64,000 nt of DNA from Sciurus carolinensis (GCF_902686445.1 NC_062214.1:45269454-45333453), one strand, 5' to 3'; positions 12,055-24,634 are shown, numbered from the stretch's first letter. The notes: generated by a model from the sequence alone, not told the origin. Numbers and translations are program-made.

Positions 12055-12237
12055 GTGGCTGATGGCCCAAGGGGAACAAGGAAACTGGGAGTAGAGTTGG
12101 ACCCAGCCCAACAATCTTTAGCCAACCTGCAGTCTGAAGACCTACCCAGGCCAGCACAGGCCCAACACAGTGATGGAGGAAAAGAGATGTTTGTAAGGCT
12201 CATGGAAGCTACTAAGTTTGGGGATGGTTTGTTATGA
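12055..12237 (+). other. Unrecognised 60-codon open frame
   Basis: An ATG-started frame beginning MADGPRGTRKLGVELDPAQQ. The composition looks ordinary rather than low-complexity, but I do not recognise the protein. An AATAAA-like signal lies about 520 bp downstream (12766-12771), beyond the two SINEs. This could be a decayed processed pseudogene, or chance. No splice sites or poly(A) tail were found to support it. Confidence 0.15.
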
Positions 12238-12305
12238 AACATTACTGTGGAAGTATTGGTGCAAAAGAAGAAACTCAGCACAAAACTGCTTCAAAGCCCA
12301 TGAGG

Positions 12306-12421
12306 CTGGGGTTGTGGCTCAGTGGTAGAGCACTTGCCTAGCACGTGGGAGGCACTGGGTTTGATCCTCAGCATCACATATAAATAAATAAAGGTTTTCT
12401 TTAAAAAAAAAAAAAAAAAAA
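12306..12421 (+). mobile_element. ID-type SINE (first of a pair)
   Basis: GGCTGGGGTTGTGGCTCAGT, GGTAGAGCACTTGCCTAGCA and GGGTTTGATCCTCAGCATCA, then (ATAA)-rich sequence and a poly(A) tail of about 18 nt. Confidence 0.93.
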
Positions 12422-12453
12422 GATATGAAAATTGTTTAAAAAAAAAGGGGGGG

Positions 12454-12551
12454 GTGCTGGGGAGATAGCTCAGCTGGTAGAGTGCTTATCTTGCAAGCAC
12501 AAGGCCCTGAGTTCGATCCCCAGTACCGCAAAAAAAAAAAAAAAAAAAAAA
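12454..12551 (+). mobile_element. ID-type SINE (second of a pair, GATAGCTCAG subfamily)
   Basis: TGCTGGGGAGATAGCTCAGC, AGTGCTTATCTTGCAAGCAC and GAGTTCGATCCCCAGTACC, ending in about 22 A. A direct repeat AAAGCCCATGAGG lies before the first SINE (12293-12305) and after this one (12549-12561), so one duplication encloses both. Confidence 0.93.
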
Positions 12552-13703
12552 GCCCATGAGGGCCAGGAAGCCTTTAAAGGGGTTCTGCCCAAGTACAACC
12601 ACAATGCTACCTCCATTCAAGAAGGAAAAGCAGAAAAATGATCCAAGTAATGGAGTCTGTCCATTGACACAAATTTCCTGTCAACAGAGACAGAGTGAGG
12701 ACAAGGACTCCTCCTAACACCAGCCAGCACATCTGATTACCACCTATGCATGTAGTAAAGCTCTAATAAAGGGAAACACCAAGGGTATCTAGGTAAGGAG
12801 GCAAAAGGTACACAATGAAGTCCTTCCAGTCTCAGTAGGTAATCATAAGACAGGAGGTGTCCAGGAGATGAATGTGCTTCAATGCCCAATCAATGCTTAT
12901 CTTTATTACTGTTAAAGAGAATTCACATCTGAAAAATGTTCCTATATCATATCCAGACTCTCAAAATGGGTCCTATATTGACAATATGCAAATACATCAT
13001 CTTCCTGTGGATAGGAATACTAATGTGCACAGCAGAAATCACATCATATGAAATCTTCCAGCCCCAAAGAACTAAAACATGAGCTATAGTAAAGGATGTG
13101 TTGTGAGTAGCCCAGAGGGAAGAGGATGGAATAGCAGGAGCCCATAAAGGAGGCACAGAGTCCTTTCTGCCCCATTATATAAGCCCTATTCATCCCCCAA
13201 GTCAGTTGGAAGGTCAAGTGACACCTTGTCTGGCTCCCACCCACTGGTCTCCTATGGCCCTCTTGTTTGTGGACCTCCATCTCCCCGAGTGCACCAGGTC
13301 CCAGTACCTCCAAGGCACAAGCATTGAATACACTGACACTGAATAAATTTATCAATCAGCAGAATCTAGATGTATGGAAAGGCTTGATAACTAATCCCTT
13401 TCTAAAAATGAGAAGAAAATCCTGAAGGTCACAGCAAACAATGAAGTAATTTAAAATAAAACAAAAACGGAAAAACCTCTTACAATAATGGACAAAAAGA
13501 TTTTTCCAAATCAGAAGAAAGGGTCAGGTCAACCACCCTAGATACAAAATAAAGTAATAAGACAGGGTAACAAGCAATGAAGATTCACTCTAAAGTAATT
13601 AATCCTAATAAATAGTAACATTTTTAAGATAATGATGGCACAAATGTATATTCATCCCTTAAACTACCAACACTATTCATTTTCTTAAATGATCTAATCT
13701 TAC

Positions 13704-13792
13704 ACTAGGGATATAGTTCAGTTGGTAGAGTACTTGCCTTGCATGCACAAGATCCTGGGTTCAATCCCTAGCACCATTCACACACACACACA
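13704..13792 (+). mobile_element. ID-type SINE with (CA)n tail
   Basis: ACTAGGGATATAGTTCAGTT, TTGCCTTGCATGCACAAG and GGGTTCAATCCCTAGCACC, then a short CA repeat as tail. Confidence 0.88.
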
Positions 13793-15689
13793 AATTATCT
13801 AATATTTAAACATTATTATATAAACATATCTATTATACATTTAAAAATTCTGAAATCAGAAACATCTAGCTCAGCAGTAAAATTTTTACACTTACCAATA
13901 TATATTTTTAAATGATATTATATTGTTATATTTTACTTTTTAATAGGTTATTTTCTACAAAACAGCAATGAATTACCACTATCATATCTATTAACACGTG
14001 TATTTTTATGCCTGCTACAAGTCTTAAACTTAAGGCATAACTATCACGAGTAACTGTACTTTTTAAAAAGTAAAACATATCCTTAGGTCCATCATTCCCT
14101 TCTGTTTCTCAATAAAAATGAGAAAAATTGGTGGAGAACACAAAGAGACTCTAATTACAGAGTAAAAGGGATTTCAAAAGTATAATATATGAAAACCAAT
14201 ATAAATCACCCTGTGTTGGGGTACTTATTCCTCCTACAGATTCAGCCTCCAGCTCAGAGCAAAGGTTTCCTCAAATCTGACCCTCAGTCTCTGGCCTCTA
14301 CTCCAAGTTCTGCCCCACAAATTTATATACCAACAGCAAATTCCTTCTTAAGTTTCATGCCTCAAAGTCAGATTAGAAAAATACCCCATTCCCAACCTAA
14401 TCCTACCCCACCCCTTTCATCGGCTTCTCTGCATATCTTTTTCATTCTAGGTTTATTTATAAAATTTCCCCAAAGCTTTAAGAACAAAAGATCAAAGTCC
14501 ATTCTATAAGTATACTCTTCTAATACCATGGGACTTCATATTTCAGAAAAATTCTTTAAAGTAGCACTGTACTTTTAATCTGCATCCGTTTTTAGGCATA
14601 AGTATCACTGGACATAGTTGATATGGAATTACTCCTGAAGTCATCCAGAAGTTAATAATAAACTCAAGATAATTCTGATCCCTTCCCTAGTCCACCCTAC
14701 CCCACAAAAGTGATGGGACATACTCTTCTTGATCCTGGCAAAATACTCATTCCCTCTCCCTTATCTGGCTACATAAATTGCCTATTAGCACAGTCTACAT
14801 AATGATGATTTCAACATTTATATGGATAATGCCTCACTTCCTCATCTCTAATGAAGTTGCCTGGGCCCCCATCTCTGCCATTATGCCCACAGTCATTACT
14901 TACAACCTCTCTGCCTTTAAAATCTCAGACAATTAATTCTCCTGCCACCTGACATTTCTTATCTTTCCTGCCCACTTCTTCTGGAACCCTAACTTTAATA
15001 ACTCTTCAACCCTACTTGGTCCCTGAATTCAATAACTCCACCACCTCGTCACTCACTATGATGTCACTCGTCTTCCCTTTATTTTCCAATTTATCCACTG
15101 TTCATTATCTTAATTAACTGAACCAACCTCAATTCAATTGAAAGTATTTATCTGAACCCAGGCCAAGATGGAGTTTCAAAGATTTTTAAAAATTTTTTGG
15201 CATTAAATATTTACTGCCTCTGAAAGAATAAGTTTTGTACATATGTGATTTAAAATGTATAATAATAAAACAAACACTTTAAACTTACCTACCCAATGGA
15301 AGCATCCAGTCCAATCAGGTTTTTGCTGCTACCTCTCCAAGAAGCACCACACTGTTAAATTGGTGGTCAACTTTCAGTCCTCTCCAGGGTCAACAGCTTC
15401 CTCTGGAGCATGTACCATGTGCCCAAGCACTACTACCCTTGCCCATCAGAAGGAAATGCAAACTAGAAACTGGGTATACTTTCACAGGCAAGTTGGGGCC
15501 TAAACTACATATCCCTATTTTCAGGAAATAAAACAAACTCACCTTTTATCCTCATTGATAGCTTTGTTTCTTAAATACTAGTATAGTTCTGCCGTAAATA
15601 CTAGTTATACTATTTAATTTTTATTTCTCCCTAAAAATACACATAAATTCAAAAATTTATCATAATTGATGATTCATCTCCACAGGTAT

Positions 15690-16310
15690 TCTCCAAAGCA
15701 TTTCAAACCCAAAAGTGAGAGCAGCATGGAGCAGACACTGTTGGATCTGCTCCAACTCCCATACCTCACCCACCCCTACAAATGGACCCTCACTCTTCCT
15801 AACAGAGCCCCCCCCCAATTTGGTCAGGGATTTTCCTCCTCCACAGAGCTCTGTCTCTCTAGAAGGCTGGTCTGTCCCCATCACAGAAAACTGGACCTGA
15901 TGTTATGCTAAGCTGATTATGGTGGCAACATGCCCTTTGCCAGTGACTTGCATGAACTCAAGTCTGTGATCCAATGCTGGTCAGTCAAAACAGAAGGAAT
16001 TCTGATGGACTTATCTGGGAAAAGACTCATGGTTCTCAAAGGGACAAAAGAAGTGTTCCCTTTTTTCCCTCCTCTGGATATCATTCTATCTGGATGGCTG
16101 TGGGTATTTTGCTACCATGAGGACAAACCTGCCACACAAAGGATGACAAAGCAGAAAGGCAGAAAGAGCCTGGACTGTCACCATCACTGAACTTCTAATT
16201 AGCTAACTCTGGATTGTTCTGTCTTGAAACCTCTTTTTATAAGAGAAAAAAAAAGTTTAAGTTTTCTGTTAACCTACAACCAAAAACATCCTTGCAGATA
16301 GACAGCTGAA
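15690..16310 (+). mobile_element. Old dispersed mammalian repeat, family unassigned (copy 1)
   Basis: 'TTGCTACCATGAGGACAAAC', 'GCAGAAAGGCAGAAAGAGCC' and a terminal 'CTACAACCAAAAACATCC' occur in the order of a repeat I recognise as common in mammals but cannot name. A second copy is at 19150-19650. Confidence 0.35.
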
Positions 16311-18399
16311 ATAAATTTGACAGCAGCAAACGAAAATAATTATCAATTGAAAAGGTCACAGAAATTACACTCATCTCACTTCATTTCCTAAGCTGCATTG
16401 CTTTCATTTCTTTATGCCCATAAGGTAAACCAGAAGTAGGAAATAAAATTCTTAAAAATCGGAAAGATGTTAACACACTGTTACCCAGGACTGATAATCT
16501 GTGTGTAAAAATAGTTCTGCATAAAGACATATTTCAAATATCTAGTATAAAGTTTTAAAAGTAGAACTATTTTCATTTAATCATATTTGATGCACACTCC
16601 TTAAATGAAAGATTCTAAAACATTAATAGATATCAAGTATCAATATGCTAAAACACCATATACACCAATGAAATTTGATGTTCAAATCAAATGTATTCAT
16701 ACCCATTTTAATATATGTATTCCTTCTATAGGAATCAAGTTTCATCAGATTTTTTTAAGTCAATGCACACTTCCTTTTCCTTTTCTCATTCTGACTGGGG
16801 ATATAGCCTACAGTATAGTCTAAACCACTCTCTAGAAAAAAAGTCAGGAATAGGAATAAAATGTCTAAAGCAGGAATCAAATACCTATCTTTACCCCTTT
16901 ATTCTCAACAACTCAGGAAGCCAAAAAGTGGTGAAGAGCTTGGAGAGAGCCATCAAATAATGTCTTGTGTCAAATAATTATTAGTAGTCACTGTAATAAC
17001 AGCTTACAAAATAGTTTTGCATAGTGACTCAACTCTCCTACAACTGTGAGAGACACACATGGTCCTCACTGTTTGTAGCAAGAAAGGTCAGAAGGACAGG
17101 TCACTGCCAGGACTGGAACCCACAGTCAGGCTCCCACACCAGCTGATGAAGTCTAATACTAACAAAAAGAACACAGGGAGATATACAAGACAGAGAAATG
17201 AACTGTTACTAAATCCAAAATAAGGTCTAGAAGTTAGTTAATTTTGAAAGGACACCAGATACAAATGGAATGACCTTTCCTCTCTGATAGGTTAAAAGCG
17301 TGGCTTTTCTGTGAAATTAACTTATGCTATCCCCTGTCCTACTGGAAGACTCAGATACTGTCACCTTAGCAATATGCCTTACACAAAAAACCAAAGGTCC
17401 TTTTCCCAGTCACTGGGAGCTACTCCCAGATACACACTCTGCTGATTGTGAAGTCATGTGAGGGCCTGAAGCTACCAGTCTGGAGAACGGGTGGTAATTT
17501 GTTATATAAGTCCAGTGGAACAAAATACAGCCATTTAAGTATTATGGTCTTCCCTTACTGATGTGCAAAAATGTGCAAGGCTTGTTAAGTCAAAAATACA
17601 GTGTCAGACCATATATAATCATCATTCATATAAAACATTCACATAAATCCATAAAAGATTCCCTCAGGTCTTTTCATTAAGAAACACGAAATTCAGCATA
17701 ATAGGGGTCCTAATTTTAGATGGGCATCTGATGGAGCCAATCCACCGTGCTTAGTGACTGCTACCATCATTTTTATAGCTAAATTACTATTGTACTGACT
17801 CATTTTTCTGTGCTCATTCTTTTTCATTCACTGGCAAATCTCCCTTTTTCTTCAAAGTCAGGAGTACTTTCTAATGTGTTCTTCCTCTTGCCTGCTACAA
17901 GAGTTTGGGGGTAAAAGCAAGCCTGTCTCTATATTCCTTGTCCCAGCTCAGTCCACTGTGGGGATCCTAGCACACGGCCCGGCCCACCACACTCTAGCTT
18001 TCCTGTCTCATGGATCACATAATGTTCCTATCCTATCTTCTCACCACTGTTCCTGCAGAGCAAGTAGGGGTACAGGCTCCATGTGTGTTTTCCCTATCTT
18101 CCCCCACACCTGTACCTGCCACAGTTACGGTCATTCACTTTTCTATACCACTTCTTTATTTCTCTTTCCTTTTCTCTCTTCCATGTGTAGTCAAGGCTCA
18201 GTTTTGAGGCAAAAAAAATCTGACCTTTTGTGAAGTAAGCCAAAAAAACCAATCTCTGGTAGACTAACCAAACAAGTCTATTCTCCATGCAGAGACCAGT
18301 GATTCCTTTAGACTTAAATGTCAAACCTCAAGGACAGCTCAGGTTGCTCCCCTACTCCTAGGCTCCCTGAAGTGCCCCATCTAAGCTTAGAGTAAGACA

Positions 18400-18845
18400 A
18401 GCCTGACCTCATCTGACCCTTAACTCCTTTCTCCCACTCCTGATCCTTTCCCTGTATGCTCTCCCTCTCTTCTTTCTCTCCTCTAACATTATTGACTTTG
18501 GAGAGATTCCAAACCTATTTTTGACAAAGAGCCTTTGCACTTACTGTTCCCTCTGCTTGGAATACTATTCCCAAAAATAATCACAAACTGTTCCCTCTTG
18601 TAACTCAGGTCTTAGCCCAAACTATTCTTCCAAAAGGCCTCCCCCTACGCTAACATCTAACAAGCACATGAGTGCATGAGCATGCGTGTGCACACAAGCA
18701 CACACACTCTTATCAAGTTTTACTTTACTATCAATACCAGAAACAATATATGTTATTTGCTTATTGTTCATCTACCCTAACAGAATAAGAGTCTCATGCT
18801 TCATTTGCAAGTAGCAGACACTCATGGCTATTTGTGGAATGACTT
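18400..18845 (+). mobile_element. L2 LINE 3' portion
   Basis: 'GCCTTTGCACTTACTGTTCC', 'CTCTGCTTGGAATACTATTC' and 'CCAAAAGGCCTCCCCCTACG' match L2 closely and in order. Confidence 0.8.
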
Positions 18846-18970
18846 AAAACAATGGATATAGTCTAACCTAGGCAAATCCTAAGGGTAGTCAATCCTATTT
18901 AATCAGATTATTATTAAATAAATAATCCTCAAATATAACATCCATAGACTTAAGTAGAATTCAAAGAAAG

Positions 18971-19015
18971 ACATCTAAGATCTAGACATCTTAGATCTAG
19001 ACATCTAGATCATCT
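18971..19015 (+). repeat. Three 15-bp tandem units with internal palindromes
   Basis: ACATCTAAGATCTAG, ACATCTTAGATCTAG and ACATCTAGATCATCT follow one another. AGATCT and TCTAGA palindromes recur inside. Confidence 0.8.
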
Positions 19016-19149
19016 CAATGATCTAGGGTTATTGGCATAAAAGTCAATGAACTTTGTGGTATATATAGGCCCAAGGAGAGATATGACCAGGGCTGTTCTT
19101 GTGTGGGAATGTACCAGGATGCTTTTCCAGAACTACTTCCTCATAAATA

Positions 19150-19650
19150 CAGGAGACTGAGAATTTACCTCTAGGAACAGGATGAATTATCAGGTTGGCC
19201 AATTAGAATTCCCCATCTACTTCATCCAGTAATTGGTACATGAATAAGCACATGATCCAAGCAGGACCAACCAGAACAGTCCTTGGCACTGGTGTGGGCC
19301 CTAGAAAAGGAGTCACTCTTCTTTAGGTTTACTTAGTTGCTGAGACATATCAGGTTGATAAGGCCAGAGATAATCTCTCCTGTGCCTGGAAGAGTTAGCT
19401 TAAGAAAGAAACAAACACCAAAAACAGTACCAAATCAATCCAGAACAAAGAGTGAAAAGTAGTAATTCCACTAAAAGGGAAGGTGAGAAAAATGAGTAAA
19501 CATGACAGTGGATGAGTACTCTGGACACCACTTAAAACCCAATGGATTCTAATGTTTAATATGCCTTTAGATTATTTCATGTATCACTAAATCCCTGCTT
19601 TTAAGTTAGAGTTGGGTTTCTGGCACCTGGAACCAAGAGTCATAACTAGT
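19150..19650 (+). mobile_element. Old dispersed mammalian repeat, family unassigned (copy 2)
   Basis: 'GCACATGATCCAAGCAGGAC' and the terminal 'TAGAGTTGGGTTTCTGGCAC' are shared with the family seen at 15690-16310. Confidence 0.35.
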
Positions 19651-19839
19651 ACAAATACAATCAACATATTACTACCTGTCAGGTAGAGCAGAATAATGAA
19701 GAAAAGCAAAAAAGAAAAAAGAAAAGAAAAAGAAAGCCCAGTCTGGCTACACACATACACATATACATGGGTAGTTGTCAGATAAACACTTAATGGTTAC
19801 CATATTTTCTACTGGGTGATAAAAATGTTTTGAAACTAG

Positions 19840-19928
19840 GGCTGGGGAGATAGCTCAGTGGGTAGAGTGCTTGTCTTGCAAGCACAACACCCTGGGTTCG
19901 ATCCCCAGCACTGCAAAAAGAAAAAAAA
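19840..19928 (+). mobile_element. ID-type SINE with perfect 19-bp target-site duplication
   Basis: GGCTGGGGAGATAGCTCAGT, TTGTCTTGCAAGCACAACAC and GGGTTCGATCCCCAGCACTG, then an A-rich tail. It is flanked by AAAAATGTTTTGAAACTAG at 19821-19839 and 19929-19947; some A residues of the second copy could belong to the tail. The near-consensus body and intact duplication indicate a fairly young insertion. Confidence 0.95.
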
Positions 19929-20017
19929 AAAAATGTTTTGAAACTAGAGATAGTGGTTGCACAACACTGTGAATGTGCTAAATACCATGAATTGTTCACT
20001 TTAAAATGGTTAATTTT

Positions 20018-20146
20018 GGTCTGGGGTTGTGGCTCAGTGGTAGAACACTTGCCTAGTATGTGTGAGGCACTGGGTTCGATCCTCAGCACCACATGAAAAT
20101 AAATAAAATAAATGCATTGTGTTAAAAAAAAAAGCATAGTTTTAAA
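20018..20146 (+). mobile_element. ID-type SINE with perfect 15-bp target-site duplication
   Basis: CTGGGGTTGTGGCTCAGTGG and GGGTTCGATCCTCAGCACCA, then (AAATA)-rich tail. The flanking repeat AAAATGGTTAATTTT is at 20003-20017 and 20147-20161. Confidence 0.94.
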
Positions 20147-20751
20147 AAAATGGTTAATTTTATGTTATGTGAATTCCACTTAAATAAAAAAATGTAAACA
20201 TAAAATGTTACAATGCATTTCTGAAAAATATAATATTTTAATATATTAATTATAATTTCCTAGAAGAAGAAATTGGATCAAGTGATACATACATTTTAAA
20301 GATCATTGCTACATATTAATAAATTACATTCCAGAAAGATTGTACCAAGTTATACTCCTATCAGATGTGTATTAGAGAGCCCACATAGTACATTACCATT
20401 AGGAAAAAAAACCCCAGCAACTTTGCTAGTATAATGGCTAAATACATTTTATTCTTTAAGTTTCTATATCTCAGATTATTAATGAGGAGTGGCATTTAAA
20501 ACATTCTTATAGGTCTTATTTCTCCATTTCCTACATTAATACATACATTTTGAAGACTATAAATTTACTTGTTAATATGTAGGAGTTTTTTATACATTGA
20601 GGATATAACTATTTTCCCTCTTACGTTTCAAATATTTTTCCAGTTCATTATTTATTTCAGTTAAAGGTAATGTGTCTACTTGTGTATGTATTTATTTTAG
20701 TAACAGAAGGGATAGAAATATTCTTTCCAAAAATATATTTGCAATGATATA

Positions 20752-20802
20752 CAAACACAGACAGAGAGACACACACACAAACACAAACACACACACACAA
20801 GA
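20752..20802 (+). repeat. CA-rich microsatellite, interrupted
   Basis: ACACAC runs interrupted by AGAGAG and AAACAC units. Confidence 0.85.
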
Positions 20803-21684
20803 AGATTAGAGGTCAGTTTGCCTCCACTTTGGAGTTCAGTATAAATTTTACTATATCCGACCTCCACATCTGATAAAGAATCCATAGGATATAGCGGTCT
20901 ATACTGACTATACCATAAATATGACCAGACAGAAATAAAGCTCATGTTAATCCCCTTTTAAATAGCTGTTTGAAAGCAATATGTCTTCAGTTGCTTTCTC
21001 TTCCATGCAGTTTTGAAAATACTATTGAGCATTTCATTGGAAAAAAAAATTTGCACTAGCTAGAAAAGGTCCTTTTTTGTGGGGAGTAGGTAGTGATTTC
21101 ACTTTGGTTTTTGTAAATTTAAATTTTACAATAAGGCCTGTCTAATATTGTTTCCATAAAAGAATATTTAGAATGGTTCTCTAAGCATCATCCATGCCAG
21201 TCCTTACAAAGAGTTCATAATACAGGTGTCCCTCTTTCCACACCCTCTGGTTATAGCTTACTGACACCAACCTCTTCTTCTTTTTGTCCATAGAAATAGT
21301 CCCCCTTATGTCAACTCTCCTTGGAATCTAAGGAGTGGATCTGATAATGAGTGCATGCACACCAGAGAGAGGTTAAAAAACAATATCAGAAGAGTTCACC
21401 ACCCTTAATTCATGGTCTTGAATCATTACTTTAATGCAGGGAACTTCTGAATGGAAATAACAACCGTAGGGGCAAAAAGACTTTCAGAAATATTTTAAAA
21501 CATCCACATTGGGTGGCCAGTTACTCTTTGGCAGACTTAAATCCAGCTATTTTGAAATCATATTTCTGGTTTTATTTAATAGTCACTTATGACAGAGGTA
21601 GATTGCAAGCTCTGGCATCCCTAATGCTGTATGCAGTGTCTGGCAAATAGGTAGTAAGGGATATGTAACTGTTAAAACAATGAG

Positions 21685-21895
21685 GGGACTCTAGGGTCAG
21701 CTGCCTCGGGTTCAAATCCTGACTCTACACTTACTAGTGATGTAATTCAACCTCATAAGACTCTTTCCCTTTCTTTATCCCATCTGTAAAATGTGGATAA
21801 TGATACTCCCTGTCTCATTTTGGAGAATTAAAAGAGTTAATATACATAAAAGTATTTATAGCAATGCTCTGAATATAATAAATGTTAATTATTAT
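21685..21895 (+). mobile_element. MIR SINE
   Basis: 'GGGTTCAAATCCTGACTCTA', 'CATCTGTAAAATGTGGATAA' and 'AATAAATGTTAATTATTATT' are strong, ordered MIR landmarks. Confidence 0.8.
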
Positions 21896-23777
21896 TCCAA
21901 ATAAGGAAGTATGTTTTCAAGGAGAATCAAGATGAACAAGTTGCTGTTCTCTATGTACTTGTCATTTACTGGGGAAGATTAAGCAGAACAACAGTAAGTA
22001 TAATACAAAGTTAAAGACATAAATGTCGAATGAGAGGTAAAAATTGCTATGAGAATTCTGAGGAAAAATCATTTCAAGACAAGAGAAAGAAAGTTCAGGC
22101 GGAAGAAGTAATGTACTGTGTTCTGGAAGCATTTTAGATAGAGATAGTGGGATGGATAGCACCTTCTGCAAAAAAAAAAAAAAAAGATATCTTAGTTTAG
22201 GTTCTCCGAGAATAAAACTCCAAGACAGAAGTAGACATGCAAGAGATTTATTGGGGGAAGTACGTGGGAAAGATAAAGGGAGAAGAATTTAAGAAGGCAG
22301 AGAAGTGTCAGACTACAATACAGTACTGACGACGATAAAGGAGGAGGAGGAAGAAGAAACAGAGGATTGAGTAGGTGGTGTCTCAAGACTTCCACACAGT
22401 TCTGAGATAATCTTGGTCAGGCCAGGGGAGCGTCCTCAAGCTAAAGTTGCCCTTCAGAGGCATCTGGATCTCACAGAAATAAGCAGCATTGATATTCACA
22501 GCCATGGTTGAAAGTGGCCCAAAGCAAGCTCAGCTCAGGCTCAAAACTGGTATACCCAGAGGGCAGCAGCTGGACCATCAGTCAACCATGCTCCACAAAG
22601 CAGGAGCCACAGCAATACATTCTCACAGCTCCTACTGTGGGGCACAAGCAATGTCACTAGTATGATGTATTTCGTTGAAAGTATGGCTGAGGTTCAATGA
22701 ACTCACTTAAAATCAATATAATATAATATCAATAGGTTCTCCTTAACTTCATGTAAAGAGATTTAAAAACAAAAAACTAAACCACAACTCTAATAGTAAA
22801 ATCAAAGAACATGTTTACCGTTAATTACAACTATTTTAAAAAGAGTGTTCACTATCTTTCAGATGTGGCTTTAGCTTCTAAAACAATATAAAAGACACAA
22901 AGGGTTACAAAACATCTCTTTTCTAAAACTCAAAGCTAAAACCCTGAACTGAGAATTCAGAAATAACTCAGAAACAAAGCTCTTCTAAGAATCTGTAAGG
23001 TAAATCCTTTAAAAGATAATTTCTGTAAACTTTTCTTCTAACTTCATCAAATTCTCAATTGCTTAGTTTTGAAAGTAGATTCTGGATCCCTTTTTACCTA
23101 AAAAAATAAAAAGCTATCTGATCCTACAAATTCAGGAGGCTATAACTAGGTATAACTACTCAAAACCAGGCACACTACTGAAAATACATTCACAAGCAGG
23201 TATTTAATACATTCCTTTTATGACTTATATGAACTGATTGCTTGAAGGTAGCACTTTGACTAAATGAGAGTATGAAAAGACATTCTGCACAGGTATAAAT
23301 TGGTAAATAAATATGTTATCAATATAGTGGAATTATATCATATGTGGGGTTGTGTCACATGAATGCAGAATGAAGAAAACCAAAATGACCCTTGAACATC
23401 AGAGTCACACTGAGTAGGGATGTGATCCCACAGTGAGGAAGCCTGGAGGAAAGAAGACCTCAGAGGGCACAGCAGAGCCCCATCTCAGGCCCACCCTGGG
23501 GCATGTGGTCACTGAGTAGAAGAGCAGACAACATGACATCTCCTCTACTTAAGCCAGCCTCATTCTACAGACTTTCCCCCTTCTGGCTAAATGCATTTAT
23601 GAGATCACTCCCAAAAAGAACAGAGTAAAAGATGGACAGCAATCCTCTTCAGTTATTGCAAGCAAAATATCTGAACTCAGGCATTTATCATAAATTTACC
23701 TTTTTTTTGTATCATAAATCTAGGCAACCTCAAGCCCTAAAAGCAGGGATTTTGTGTTTGTATGACATGTATGTGTC

Positions 23778-24180
23778 TGTTATGGTTTAGATATGAGGTA
23801 TCCCCCAAAAGCTCATGTGTGAGACAGTGCAAGGACTATTTGGAGATGGAAAGGTTGAACTGGGAATTGACATAGATTAACTCTGTGGTAACTATAGTCA
23901 GGAGAGAGTGGAAGGAAGAGATGGGTCACAGAGACATGCCTTTGGGGTGTATATTTTGTCCCTGGTGAGCAAAGTTCTTTCTTATTCCTGTGACCATGCC
24001 CTGACCTGCTTTCCTCCACCACGCCCTTCTACCATGATGTTCTACCTCATTTTGGGCCCAGAACAGTAAAGTTAGATGTCTATGGACTAAGATCTCTGAA
24101 AACATAAGCCCCAAATAAACTTTTCCTCCTCTAATTGTTCCTGTCAGTTGGCCACAGCAATGGAAAAGCTAACTAAAACA
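23778..24180 (+). mobile_element. MaLR-type solo LTR with perfect 5-bp target-site duplication
   Basis: A 403-bp element starting TGTTATGGTTTAGATATGAG and ending AGCTAACTAAAACA. It has the interior order of MaLR/MST-like LTRs (ACCATGATGTTCTACCTC, then AAACATAAGCCCCAAATAAA with an AATAAA signal). It is flanked by GTGTC at 23773-23777 and 24181-24185. No internal region is present, so it is a solo LTR. Confidence 0.9.
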
Positions 24181-24634
24181 GTGTCCAAAGTTCATTTTAC
24201 ATTCTAGAGGTTATGAATACAAAACAGTAGTCACTGGTGAAAAATTAGCAAAGGGAGCATTATGACAAAATCAAGGTCATCTAAGAAATACCATACTAGA
24301 ACTACATGACGAACCTGAAATTATACCTGCAAGGTTTGTTCTGGTGGTAGAACATCCATGTGGCATTAATATATATGCAAATATCTTATTACCGACTAGA
24401 CCTGCCAAGGACACAGAGAAGTCAATGAACACAAAAACAAAGAAGGAGTCTTTTTATCTTCTGCTGTGCTCAAGTTAAATATGACTTCCCCAAATCTCAC
24501 TGGAAGAATACTGAAAGACCAAGAAGAGAGATATAAATGTCATAGTAACATTTTAGGGACTCATGCAAAACTGCTAGGGGTTTACTTATATATTAACATT
24601 TATATTTTCTGATGTACAAACATTATTTTGAATC

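Larger units (their letters stand above)
19760..20200 (+). mobile_element. Old L1 3' end, split by two SINEs
   Basis: Reading around the two SINEs, the pieces join into a known L1 3' terminus: '...AAATGTTTTGAAACTAGAGA', 'TGGTTGCACAACACTGTGAA', 'ATGAATTGTTCACTTTAAAA', 'TGGTTAATTTTATGTTATGT' and 'GAATTCCACTTAAATAAAAA'. Confidence 0.75.

Noticed and set aside
14189..14509. 106-codon open frame rich in Ser/Pro
   Set aside because: No recognised domain, no splice context and biased composition in pyrimidine-rich DNA. Treated as chance.
19840..19928. tRNA-like A and B boxes
   Set aside because: The element has an A-rich tail and target-site duplications and occurs many times in the window, so it is a SINE, not a tRNA gene.
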